Origin: Phyllostachys edulis
Taxonomy: Eukaryota; Streptophyta; Magnoliopsida; Poales; Poaceae
Direction: 5' to 3'
Assembly (NCBI GenBank): GCA_036346405.1
Contig: CM070554.1
Location: 48,073,058 to 48,137,057 of the forward strand
DNA length: 64,000 nucleotides
The notes under the pieces are model-generated. The model worked only from the letters and a program-made list of their open reading frames with translations. It searched no databases and was not told the DNA's origin. The first letter of the stretch is position 1. Each line of letters begins with the position of its first letter. Shown piece after piece: positions 21,802 to 34,300 of the stretch. Both the position numbers and the translations under genes were made by a program.

Positions 21802-24800
21802 ATGACTAGCATTACGAACCGGGAATTCGAAGAGCTGGCCCAGTATGGCCAGAATTACTTGACTTGGGCATAAGATGTCGAGATCGTACTTGGAGCCAAG
21901 AAGCTCCGTGCTGCTATTGGAATTGGCACCTCGAAGGATGTCACTCCAACTGCTAAGGAAAATGATCAAGCACTTCATTTCCTTAGACACCATCTCTGCC
22001 TAACGCTCAAGAATGTGTATATAGTGGAGAACAATGCACTAGCTTTACAGACCGCCATGAAGAAGCGGTTCGAGAAGCTGAAGTACACCAGCCTTCCTCG
22101 TGTAGAGTAGGAATGGAACTGACTACGTTTTGCGGACTACAAGACCATGGGGGAGTACAACTCTGCACTGCATAGAATTTGTACAAATCTTCAGCTCTGT
22201 GGTAAGGCTATCACAGATGAGGAGAAGATTGAGAAAACTCTCTCTACCTTTCACCCAAATGTGGTGCAATCCGCACGCAACTACCGTTATGCCGAACTGA
22301 TTGACATCATGCAAGTTGCGGAAGCTCAAGATGAGGTTCTCAGGAAGAACTACATCTCACAGCCGCCTAGTGGCAAAGTTGGCCATGAAGTCAACGCTAG
22401 CAGCTACAAGGTGAGGAAGCCTCACTCAAAGAAAAGAGGCAAGAAGGGTAAGGTCATGGGTCGCAAGACCAAGCAGAATGCTCAAACCAAGTAGGGTGAA
22501 CAAAAGAAGCGCGATGAGAAGCCCTATGGTCAGCAGGACCAAAGTTGCTACAAATGTGGAACTTGGGGACATTGGTCACGTATTTGCCGTGAGCCGCAAC
22601 ACGTGATTGATGCTTTCAAGGCTAAGAAGAAGGACAAAGAACAGCATGAGGCACACCTCTCTATTACAGGCACAGAGGATCCATAGCCATTGGTTGCACC
22701 CATGGATGTGGATAGCCCAAAAGCAGGCCCCATCACACCTGCTTTGGACATCACAGCAGCAGTAGCTATAATTCCCAAAGAAGATAAGATGGACATGGAG
22801 CAGATTCAGGCAGAAGTTTCTTCATACTTCGTTGATTCGATCTAGTGCACGCATTGCACTTAGATTTTTATAGTCATTTATAGTTTATGTTTGTAATAAA
22901 ACATTGAATTATTGAATAATGGTTGTAAGCTCTAGGAGAGCATAGCATTATGTTCTTATAATGAGTCCTGCAAGACTTTTCCCGTATTAATAATAGCAAA
23001 TTATGTTATGTTCTAGAGTATTTTATTTATGTGTGGATTGCTTCCTATCTCATATTAATAAATACTTTATATATCAAAACAAGTGTGGCCCCCTATGGAG
23101 GAAGTGTGCTTAGCGGATAGCGGCACAACGAATACCATCTTGAGAGAAACAAAAAAAATTCAGTCGACCAGCCAACGTAGTCAGAGTCGAGATCCTAAGT
23201 TGGATCGATTTGCCTCCGGTAGGATCGAATCGTAGAATCGGTGATTCTACGGAATTGTAAAAATACACATATTTAACATCTATACTATAAGTTTGTATGA
23301 TTCTTATATGGTTTACCACTTACTTATAACCAAGAAAGGGACAAATCACTTTTTATTGCACAATAGAAAAGCATAATGGTACTGACATGATGGGTGATAT
23401 AGTTCTGAACTACTGGAGAACAGCCAATAACTATGACTAGTTTACTACAATTATATGAAAAATGTTCACAACTTTTGTATATGAATATCTAATTGCAACG
23501 CTTGCATGTTCCTTAAAAGCAGCTAGACATACTCTAGGAATAAAAATAGCTTATCATTATCAAGCTCAAGATTGCTATGTCATAATATAGATATTTATAC
23601 TAGCATTACCACACTGATATAATATTTTGCATGCTCCTTGTTTATTTATAGTTTCATTATCAGAAATTAATATCAACAAATTTTGCTCTAAAACAAAATA
23701 TCAGCAAAGCCTGGCCTCTAAAAAATAAAAAAAATGTCAATTTTTTTTTTGCGACTCTACCACGATTCTACTCTGCGATTCTACATGATTCTACTCTTTG
23801 AATCACGACTCTACCACGATTCTACCTGATTCCGATCCACGGTGCGATTTGGATCAACAGGCTGTCGTGAGTTCGTAGAATCGTAAGACTCTAAGAGTAG
23901 GATCGCGATTATAACTACCTTGCGATCAGCAAGAATGTTGGTAGTCTTACGACAATCGCAGGCAACGATACTTGTATCATAGGCTCAGGAAGGGCCACAA
24001 TTATACTCCCAATGGGCACAACATTGGTCATTGAACAAGCCTTGTTGTACCTATAATCGACTAGAACTCTCTTAAACTTTAAAGATATTCGCGCTAACGG
24101 TCTCCACGTGGAGACTGAAGAAGAGTATGGTAAAGAATACCTGTTCATTACAAAGCGTGAAGAAAATAGAAAAAGGGTATTAGAATGACTTCCTTCATAT
24201 GAATTCGGGCTATACTACACTAATATTAAGGCACCTGCAGCCTATACTGTGGTGAAAACCACATTTAGAAGCTCTGAACTTTTCTATCTCTAGCATGATA
24301 GATTAGGCCATCCCGGCCTTGGCATGATGAGGAATATAATTACCAATTCTCAGGGACATAATATCAATGTAAAGAACTTCCTGAATCAAGAAGATTTTGT
24401 GTGCTCCGCATATGCCACCGGGAAATTAATTACTAGGCCTTCTGCTCTGAAAATGAAGGATGAAATCCTTGCCTTCCTAGACCATATCTAGGGAGATATT
24501 TACGGTCCTATACAGCCCCTGTCAAGGCCATTTAGGTACTTCATGGTGCCCATCGATGCTTCCTCGAAATGATCGCACGTATGCTTATTGTCTACGAGAA
24601 ACCACGCTTTTGCAAAGCTGATCTCGCAGATAATTAAAATTAAGAATAATTTCTCTGATTATCATGTGAAGTCCATCAGAATGGACAACGCCGGAGAATT
24701 TACTTCAAAGGCTTTTGATGACTATTGCATGGCAGTGGGAATTACTGTTGAGCACTCTGTACTACATGACCACACCCAGAATGGACTAGCAGAGGCATTA

Positions 24801-27496
24801 GTTAAAAAAAATTAAATTTATTGCCTGACCGTTTTTGCAGAATTATAATTTACCAACTACATGTTGAGGAAACGTCGTCCTGCACGCAGCAACTCTCATC
24901 AATTTTAGACCGTCGGCATATAACATCCATTCACATATGCAACTAGCGCAAGGGTCAGCACCGAAAATCTCTCATCTCCGTAGGTTTGGTTGCAAGGTTT
25001 ATGTACCTATACCACCACCGCAGCGAACTACAATGGGACCTCGCTAAAAGTCTGGGATATACGTTGGTTATGAGACAGCATCTATAATCAGGTATCTGGA
25101 CCCTGTGATTGGAGATTTGCAAACGACCTGCTTCGCTGATAGCATATTTGATGATGATAGTTTTCCGTCATTAGGGGGAGGAAATCAACCTCTTGATGGA
25201 AAATATTGGGAATTAACGTGGAAAGCCACGGGAATCTATGCACATGACCCGCACACTAGTGAAGCAAATAGAGAAGTCTAGAAGATAATTGATTTGCAGG
25301 CTTCAGCGAATCAACTGTTTGACCACTTTAGTGATTTGAAGAGCGTGACCAAGTCGCATGTGCTGCACGCAATGCACCGGAGAGGGTTGAAATACCAAAG
25401 AAAATTGAAGGTATCCATAATCCCGTCCAGAGACCTCAGAATAAAAGGACGAGAACTCCGGCCCCTCGAATCCCAAGTAGCCGGGGATACTTGGCGAAAA
25501 AGGATAAGAAAGACTTGACACAGCCGATCAATGAAATTCCCCAGAACAAAAAGGGGAGCCAGTCGAGACCTGACACCAATATGGAACCTTTAGTAAAAGG
25601 CATACCGGACTTGAATATTCCCACGGAAGGAGACATCAGCATGGATGTGTGCGCACACATCGGAGCTGAAAAATTAAAGAGACTTGCCCCCGTAATTGGA
25701 AGCAGCGGTGAGCGAGTAGAAGCATTAGAAAAATCACCCCATGAAGAAATAGCTATAAATTATGTAACCACGGGAGAATCTATGAATAGAACAACAGCGA
25801 ATGTTGATATTTATTTTGCAAAGAAAATTGCCACAATCATCGATCTTGATCCAGAGCCTGCATCGCTCGCTGAATATAAGAAAAGATCAGATTGGGAAGA
25901 TTGGAAGAAGGCAATAGAAGCAGAATTATTATCTTTGAGTAAAAGAGATGTGTTTGGGCCTGTAAGCCGCATGCCTCCCCATGTGCACCCTGTAGGGCAT
26001 AAATGGGTATTTGTTCGAAAGAGAAATGAAAACAATGAAGTTGTAAGACATAAAGCAAGGCTTGTTGCACAAAGTTTCACTCAACGACCAGGAGTTGGTT
26101 ATGAAGAAACCTATTCCCTTGTCATGAACGGAGTTACCTTTACATATTTAATCTCAATGGCGGTAAACCTGAATTTAGAAATAAAATTGATGGATGTAGT
26201 AACTGCATACCTTTATGGGAACTTGGATTCGGACATTTATATGAAGGTACTTGAAGGTATCTTTATCTGAAACCAAGACATAGCAAATAGAAATATGTAC
26301 AGTATGCAACTCAAAAGTCACTGTATGGACTGAAGCAATCAGGCAGAATGTGGTATAATCGCCTAAGCGACTTTCTCTGCAAGAACGGCTACACGAACAA
26401 TGAGGATTGTCCCTGTGTATTTATACGACGATCCCAGGATGAATTTTGTATAATCTCAGTATATGTAGATAATCTGAATATCATCGGGACCCTGGAAGAT
26501 ATTAAGAAAGCAAGCTCTTACCTGGAGTAGGAGTTCGAAACGAAAGATTTGGGTAAAACCAAATATTGACTAGGCTTGCAGCTTGAGCATACCCCTGAAG
26601 GGATTTTAGTACATCAGTCAACCTACACTCAGAAAGTATTAGAAAGGTTCGGATTTGAAAAGGCATACCCTTCGAAAGTGCCGATGGTCGGAAGATCCTT
26701 GCACAAGACAAGGACCTGTACAGACCTAAAAAAGAGGGGGAGGAAGTCCTGGAACTAGAATTCCCATACTTGAGTGCAGTGGGAGCACTCATGTATTTAG
26801 CAAACTGTACTGGACGTACCGTACATTGCATTTTTCGTGAACCTACTAGTAAGGTATAGTGCAGAACCTACCAAAAGGCATTGGTAGGGAATAAAGAACA
26901 TCTTCCGATACCTCCAAGGAAGCAAAGATCTTGAACTATTCTACAGAAAGAACCAATACCTAACTATGACTAGCTATACAGATGTTGAGTACTTGTCAGA
27001 CCCGTATACAGTTAAGTCGCAAACAGGCTATGTATTCCTATGTGGTGGAACTGCAATTTCATGAAAATTGTCTAAGCAAAGTCTTGTATCAACTTCGACG
27101 AACCACTCAGAGATCATAGCGCTGTACGAGGCCTCGCGAGAATGTTCTTGGCTTCGGCGGATGATTCACCACATCCAGCAGTCATGTGGATTGAATACCG
27201 CGCAAACCCCCACTATTATCTATGAAGATAATGTAGCTTGTGTTGTATAAGTGCAGATGAGTTATGTGAAGAGTCCTCTCACAAAACATATCAACCCTAA
27301 GTTCTTCTATGATCATGAATTGCAAAAGATGGACAAAATTAAGGTACTGCATACTAAGTCATGTGAAAATATTGCAGATTTATTCACTAAGTCACTTCCA
27401 GCGTCTAGCTTTGAAAGATGCTTACGTGGAATTGGAATGATGAGACTTAGAGAAGTACAGAATTCAAGGGGAGAACCTTCACGAATTCTTTATTAA
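21802..27496 (+). pseudogene. Copia A gag-pol polyprotein, many stops
   Basis: Gag starts at ATG 21802 (MTSITNREFEELAQYG) with stops soon after. A zinc knuckle CYKCGTWGHWSRIC lies at 22546-22590. Protease has ADSGTTNTILRE near 23110 and continues at about 23931 after the MITE. Integrase is recognisable from HDRLGHPGLGMMRNI (about 24298) to IRMDNAGEFTSKAFDDYCM (24670-24730). Reverse transcriptase spans about 25870-26530 (GHKWVFVRKRN, HKARLVAQSFTQRPGVGYEE); its catalytic YVDD is changed to YVDN. RNase H ends at 27496 (NIADLFTKSLP). Stops and frameshifts throughout show that the element is inactive. Confidence 0.9.
23173..23922. mobile_element. hAT-type MITE (family 1, copy A) inside copia A
   Basis: Ends CAACGTAGTCAGAGTCG and, inverted, CAAGGTAGTTATAATCG. 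Flanks CGACCAGC (23165-23172) and CGATCAGC (23923-23930) match at seven of eight bases, an 8-bp target duplication of hAT type. The element interrupts the copia A protease-integrase reading. Interior is AT-rich with many GATTCTAC/GTAGAATC words. It shares ends and interior words with the element at 34313-34948. Confidence 0.82.
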
Positions 27497-27947
27497 AGCT
27501 TGATCATGAAGATTGAGTACCCAAAGAATACTCTTTTTCCTTGACGAGTTTTCCTAAAGTTTATCGGCTAAGGTTTTTAACGAGACAATTCGTGCAACGC
27601 AGCGGAACGCATGTCATGTACTTTTCCACTGGATTTTTATGGAGTTTTGACAAGACATGAACATGTCAGATGAGTGCCACGGGGGAGTGTTAAGAAACCG
27701 GGCCTAGGCCAGAGAGTCCTGGCCCAGGTGGGCTCCCCATCCATTCTATAGCCTATATATAGGAGGGGGGACCCTCAAACATTATACATCTTTTACAGAA
27801 GAGCAATAAAGAGAAGCCAGAAGCTCTCTTATATCTCTGTGTTCAATCTACTATTATGTTCATGTGTTCTTACATTGTTCTTATGATTCTGAGTTTGTCT
27901 ACGAAATAATCGCTTGGACTAGACTTGTCAGCGACGGTTCCTCAACA

Positions 27948-30119
27948 GTTATATGCGGCCGTGACTCTCGGCACAAGGAGGTGCTAGAGCGGCTGCTTGG
28001 GTTATCTCCTGAAAAACTGATTTAGGGGGATGTGCTAGGGAGGTGTGCTAGCTCTGGTGGTCGGAGAATAAGAAAGGTGCTGCCATGTCAGCTTTGAAAG
28101 TCACGGCTTCTATTCGTGCGTGAAAGTTTTCAGATTGCTTTTAGCTGTTGGAGTTTGCGTTGTTTTCGGCTAGCGTGAGATGAGATGAGGCTCTGATGGC
28201 TGGTGTTTTTGCTTGCGTCGAGAATTCATTGATGTTTCCTTGATTGATTTTCGTCCTGCGCGAGCTCATCTACTGCAGCAACGTTGCCGCATCAAACGCC
28301 AACGTCACGGCAAGACCATCCATTCATCCATCCGTCATCGCATCCAGCGGGCGACAAGACGTGCAGATGCTTTTGGCTGCTGGTGTTCGATCGCGCGTGT
28401 ACTGTGCGAGATAGGAAGTCAAGATCGCCACAAAGGCTGCGGCGACTGTGGCTTTTTGGTTCGTGCGTGATAACCAGAGAAGACATTATTTTGTTTATTG
28501 GCTGCTGGTGTTTGTCACCGTGGGGTGTTTGGTCGTACAAGAGATTAGACAGTTTTTTTTGCGTGGTGCGATCTAGAGAAGAGAGAAGATTGCAGTGTGA
28601 TTTCGAGCGTCGGTTTCGGAATTGCCAAATTAAATCTTGTTCAAGTTCCGATCTTTCCAGTCTAGTGTGAAAAATCTTTCACAATCATTCACCCCTCGCT
28701 GATTGTCATTAACGATTCTACAGTTCCAATCTAGAGGTCTGTGATAGAAGACAGGGTAAATTAGACTTTTTCCCAGCTTAAATCGAACAGACAATGCTCT
28801 TGGTAAGTGTTGTCGCAGTTGCTTTTTATGCTATGGTTGTACCTTGATGAATAGCGTTCCTGCGTTCCTGATATTGTAATGCTTCTAATGATCTAGAGAA
28901 GACTCCATTGTACCACTTATTGCTAATACTGGAGTATTTAGGAGTGGACCAAGTTGGTCCCATGACAATGCTGTTGTTAAGTGTTGTCGTTTTTGCTTTT
29001 GTACTAGATTCATCACGAAATGCACTTTGTTGATATCCGAAATTACTTATATTTGCAATTGGAGGTAGTAGTACGGTAGCTATAAACATCATCGTACTGT
29101 AACTGTGGCCTAGTTACCTTACCTGAACTTAATACATGCTATACTAGCTAACTTATGAGCCACAATAACAAAACAAAAAAATCTAACATTTACAACGCCA
29201 TCCTCTCAAAATGCATACAGGTGTAGTATCCACGTTAATTCTGGAAGCTTGCCATCACGATTTCATCAGCTGCTAACAACTCCATGAACTTGTTGTCTGG
29301 ACTTGATTGGTATTGTATTATTGTAATTACAGACTGCTACTGTAACGTGGAATACAGCATCCGTTTGTAGCTGCTGTGGTGACTCCACCCTGTTTTTAAG
29401 TTGAGACATGTTCCACGCTTTAGATAACTCTCCATTGGTACCACCCAACCACTCAACTTGTATCTGCAGAACAAGCAAACAACAACCAACGACTTTGGTG
29501 ATAACTGATAATCCTTCACTGAATTTCAGAAACGCAGTTTCAACTAGGTGCAGAGCTAAAAGAGATAAAAGTTAATTGGATATCGGAAGTAAATGAAACA
29601 GGTTATTTCACAACATAAATTGCGACACTGTTCTCATCGACCTTTTCTTTTCAACGGTAACAAAATCCAAATAAAACTGCAATCTCTCTAAAAAAACGGT
29701 AATGCATAGGGCTGCTTACACTTACAAGAGCATCGTGAAGTCAGAATAATCGAGAAAGAAAAAAAATGGAAATGGAAGACTCAGTTTCTTGGTTTGTGAG
29801 CAGCTATGACATACAAAATGAAAAGATTCTCGTGTAAAAGTGCTTATTCTACACATATTTGAGCTTTCTTTAAACTTGTTTGAAACAATCTAGACAGCCA
29901 TATGCAGATTGTGCTGTCCAAAGCCAAATTGGAAATAACAACAAAACGAAATAAATTAGACACCTAGATTGTTACACATCTTGCAAGTTTCTTTGCTTCT
30001 CCGAGGGAATACAGCTTGATCAAAACAGCCATCCAACCATATTTATAGCAGTCAACTCCTTATGCACTCTTTGTTTGCTGCATTTAAGAACAAGAATAAG
30101 ATGAACCAGCTAAAAGCTA
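27948..30119. other. Unassigned region between copia A and the translocator gene
   Basis: No firm gene. On the minus strand an acceptor-like TTCTGCAG near 29466 is followed by about 125 bases of open, balanced-looking sequence (VEWLGGTNGELSKAWNMSQL), and ELLAADEIVMASFQN then a stop reads near 29240-29290 in another frame. This may be a remnant exon of an unknown gene. GC-rich sequence at about 28210-28470 is open on both strands without recognisable similarity. Confidence 0.3.
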
Positions 30120-30361
30120 CTCCCTTCGTTCTCAAATAGATGTCATTTTAGAATGTGTGCAGTCAACATTTTAAAACTTTGATCATTAATTCCTAAAAAA
30201 TATTTAGATTTGTCACAAGAAAACTATATGAGTAGATTTCTCATCGAAAGTACTTCGACATCATTATATTTTTTTATAATTTTTGGTAACATATAGTTTG
30301 AAAAAAAGCGTGTATTGGAGATGATGCAGATCAAATGAGACTAACATACTCAGGAATGGAG
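30120..30361. mobile_element. Stowaway-like (Tc1/mariner) MITE
   Basis: Left end CTCCCTTCGTTCTCAAATAG follows TA (30118-30119). The right end, read inward, is CTCCATTCCTGAGTATG and is followed by TT, a decayed TA. CTCCCTCCGT-type ends and ~240-bp AT-rich length are typical of grass Stowaway elements. Confidence 0.7.
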
Positions 30362-31388
30362 TTTCATTAATACAAAAATGGAAATTATGAAAGATACCAA
30401 GCTAAGGCGTGTATAACACTTAGTAGTCGTTTCATGCTGTTTTGGTTTTACCAAAGCAACATTGAAATTTGAGCTGTGTCTTTGCATATGGGTATTCGTT
30501 GGAACTGTCCTTCAAGTGATGCTTATTTCTAAACCCCAGTCCCCAAAAGATGAAGGTGGGGGCAAATTTTGAAGTCGAAACTTTGCTCCGTTTTCTGCTT
30601 TGATTCTCAGCTGTATCAAACAGTTCGAAGTTTACTTTGTAATTTGTCGGTCCTTGTGTTACAGTGAAATTGGGGCTTGTTCTCCTTTCATCTAAAGCAT
30701 TTAGGATCAAACTAGGTTCAAATCAACAGAAAGTTGGGTTGTTAGTTTTATGTGATATGAATTTTGCTCTAGGTGCCTCTTAGCTGTACATTCCTTTTTT
30801 CTTCTTTCTGCCTTGAAAATGTAGCAAAAAGTTGGGTTGTGGTTTCTATTTCTATAACAATGTGAAGAACGAGGTTATAGCAGACCAGCACAAGACACAG
30901 GTGTTTGCATGCGTGCAAAGCATACAGTTTTATTAGGGTTGTACTTGCAGATGATTTAAGAGCTTGGTCTTCAGATAGTTTCCCAACAGTATAACAAACT
31001 GAACTCAAAGAAGCTTAGCTTAAAGTACACTCAGGATCGTAAATTATAATGCCTAGTTAGGGAAAAACTAGGAGGCACCTACATGTTTTAGAAAAACTAA
31101 GAACAGGAAAAAGTTACAGGAGGTGTTTTTTTTTTGCCTAATTCGTCACGCTTAATTAGCAACCACAGTATCTTGCGGATCTTATCTTCTCGAGGAAAAA
31201 GTTCCTAAAATTTTCCAAACAGAGCCTAAAAGTTTTCAGGTTAAGCTTTGAATGTAGGGAAGTATTATTGTAATCCTGTTACTTTCAGTTGCAGTGGGTC
31301 CTCTAAAAAAAACATCAGTTTCCATGTACAATTTGTACAATACATTCCAACTATTCAGATTTAGAAGATCTAGTAAGAACAAGCATAC
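30362..31388 (-). other. 3' region of the translocator gene
   Basis: This should hold the last short coding exon and 3' UTR. One possible terminal exon begins at an acceptor TTTTTTTAG near 31305 and reads RTHCN then a stop, the right length for a translocator tail but not the usual Lys-rich wording. An open frame at 30432-30710 on the minus strand is not recognised. No certain exon is called. Confidence 0.35.
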
Positions 31389-34300
31389 CCTTTTCTCCTC
31401 CTCAATCATAGCCTTGATAAATGAATAGAGGGCAACACCAGCAATAGCAATGCAAGTGCCAATTCCAGTTTGTGTGGTGATCTTGTTGCCTGTGCAACAT
31501 TATGTTTGCCTAGTGTTATGTGAAAAGAGTATACCATTTGCAAAATGGGAAGAAGAATATACATATGTATTGATCATTAAGAAACATCAGAATTCATCCA
31601 AATACCAAAAACTATGATTGAGAAGCCAATGACGAAGACACGTTTCAACACATTGCCAACGGCGTGTGTTAGAGGGGCCACCCGCTCCAATGTGTTTGTA
31701 GCAACCTGAATATCCATAATTTTTGGTAGACATATATGAAAGTAAGGACAAAAAACCTATCAACACAAATGGCACAAGTGTACTGCATATTGAGTCGCAT
31801 GCACCAACCAATTCACCCAAAAGCTTAAGCTGATGAGGAAAGACGAGCAATTCACTTATACTTCAACACTCTCCCTCACGTGTAGGCTCCCTTAGGCCTA
31901 AAACGTGGAATAGAAATGGGCTGCAATTATTTTCTTAATTACGCCAGCCGGGTTTTGAACTTAAGACCTCTTGGCTCTGATACCATATTGAGTTGCATGC
32001 ACCAACCAATTCACCCAAAAGCTTAAGCTAATGAGGAAAGGTGGGCAATTCACTTATACTTCAACACTCCTCCTCACGTGTAGGCTCCCTCAGACTTAAG
32101 ATGTGGAATAGAAATGGGCTACAATTATTTTCTTAATTGCGTCAACCGGGTCTTGAACTCAAGATTCCTTGGCTCTGATACCATATTGAGTTGCATGCAC
32201 CAACCAATTCACTCAAAAGCTTAAGCTGATGAGGAAAGACGGGCAATTCACTTATACTTCAACACTGCACACTTGGCAATATAATGATTTATTTCCATAT
32301 CTGAAACAACTACAAGAAGTTTTGGCGCACAAAAAATATTTAAAGTTGCCGTGTACTGGTCTGGTGGAAATGCTTGAAGTTGATCTGTATCCTTGATCTA
32401 TGGCCAATGTTGTTTGATGGTACTCTTTGTACTGATTAATACTAGAGAAAATTCACAATATGCCATTGAATAACTACATGATTTACAATATGTCACTCAT
32501 TGTAAGGCTGACATGTGGGTCCAGAGCCCATATGTCAGTGAGACACTAGTGACATACTGTGAAGATCCGAAGTTATTCAGTAGCATATAGTGAATTGCCC
32601 CTTAATACTATGAGAGAATGTGGGCAAATTATATGCCATGAAGTTACTATGTACCTGGTTATAAAGGTGATAGAACAAGCCCACCAAGAAAAGGTTAGAA
32701 ACCAACTTTGTTAATCCAACTTTGGCAAATGCATCTTTAAATCCATGCTGCACTAGTTGAGGTCCTTCAATCTGCATGTTTTGATTATGATAAATAAATA
32801 TGAAAATCACAATACTCATGCATAAGTGACTGTAAGAGTAGTTTGTGAACTGTAAATAATCCAAGAATCTGGTTAAACATGCACACGAACATCACGTTGA
32901 GTTGGGCCATCTGCATGCATGCCAACCGTATGTACACACTCAAATAGCATGCAGGCATCAGTTGCAGGTGTCACAAAACCCTATTAATGGAGTGAATGTT
33001 AATCTCCTAGTAGTTCCAAATCATTTTATCTATTGTTCTTCCTCAAGTTGTGTTTTATCTTTTCTTGATATATTTTTGTTTCTTGAGTGCATTTTCTGCT
33101 ACTGTATTGTCCATATTGGATCCAATTTGAAGACATTGTGCTCTGCTTGCAAATTGCAATACAATGGTAGTCTAATAATAGAAAATCTGGAAGTTTGAGA
33201 AAATAACAGGAGTCGTACATAAAATACGAGTAAAGAAAAAACATTGCAGAAATCATTATTTAAAATTTAATGGAAACAAACCAAAATTAGACTTACAATA
33301 AGCGCGGGAGGAATGCAGACAAAGAGAGCAATTATTGAGATGTATGCATACACATTGGTGCTATCCATGTCAATCTGTGACAAAGAACAGCGATAATAAT
33401 AAAATAACTCATGAAATAGGAGCTCCTCAAAAGGAGGGGAAAATGTGTGATCAAAATTAGAGCCAAGACACAAACCATAGCTTTCTTTGAGTAAATGCTC
33501 CGGTAGGTGAAGGAGATATTAGAAATCATGGCATTAATGAAACCAGTCCAGTTGAATGATAGTTCAGTGAGGGATGCCATTGAGACACCTGATCATTTGA
33601 AAACAAAATATACTCAAAATGATTCCAAATGCACAGAAATTGTGAGGGAAGCTATGGAGACACCTGTCAGTTTAAGACAGATACTCCTTGTCCAAATTTC
33701 ATAATTTTTAGAATCATGATTTTCAAGGTGCAGGCGTGCTCTCGTGCACATCAAAGAGGAAAAGAAAAATCTACAGCACCAGCACATTAATGACAAGGAT
33801 AACCTTGTGTTCTACAACATCTACTTTCTCGTCTCCCAAATCAAACAGCGACCAAATATGGCAAACTTCACATGAATACTACAACACATTTGTGTTAACA
33901 TTCAAAATGTTGTTGGGACAGAGATATAAGTGATGTGCAATTGTGCAGCTCGCGCCAGAAGCAAAAGGTCTAATGAGAAATTACCAATCACAACTGGAGC
34001 AAGAGATAACCACAGCGTCAATGGGACTTGCTGCCCAAGGACAAATTGCGAAGCAGCCGCATTGAAGAATGGCTCCAGAGCTGCATTGCAATTATTTGTA
34101 GAAAAAAAGGAAAAAGTCGGTACAAAGAACAGAGGGTGAAAAAGACATAATAAAATTAGGATATAGTTGCAGCACCTTTAATGGTATGGGCAAATGAGAC
34201 GGATACAGTAGCAAAGGACACAGTGCTCGTTACATGGCCGATGGCATGACAAACCGCAACTGGAAACAGCAGCTTCAGAAGCGTTGGGTTGATCGGCTAC

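Larger units (their letters stand above)
19964..27947 (+). mobile_element. Ty1/copia LTR retrotransposon A
   Basis: Two direct LTRs (19964-20203 and 27688-27947) begin TGTTAAGAAACCGGGCCTAGG. Flanks ATTAT (19959-19963) and GTTAT (27948-27952) are a 4/5 target duplication. A primer-binding site (20204-20215) and a polypurine tract (CACGGGGGAG before 27688) are present. The internal order gag, protease, integrase, reverse transcriptase, RNase H is the copia order. The interior is broken by many stops and by a hAT-type MITE at 23173-23922. The leader (20204-21801) is unusually long and GC-rich. Confidence 0.93.

Noticed and set aside
28213..28670. Two overlapping plus-strand open frames as genes
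   Set aside because: No splice context, no known domains, and equally open on the other strand.
31869..31985. tRNA-derived SINE
   Set aside because: The TGGTATCAGAGCC segment suggested a tRNA-like promoter, but it lies exactly after an LTR, and LTR-int-LTR order with polypurine tract and CTGCA duplication fits a miniature LTR element.
31788..32264. CRISPR-like array of spaced repeats
   Set aside because: Both repeat and spacer are conserved between units and the organism is a plant.
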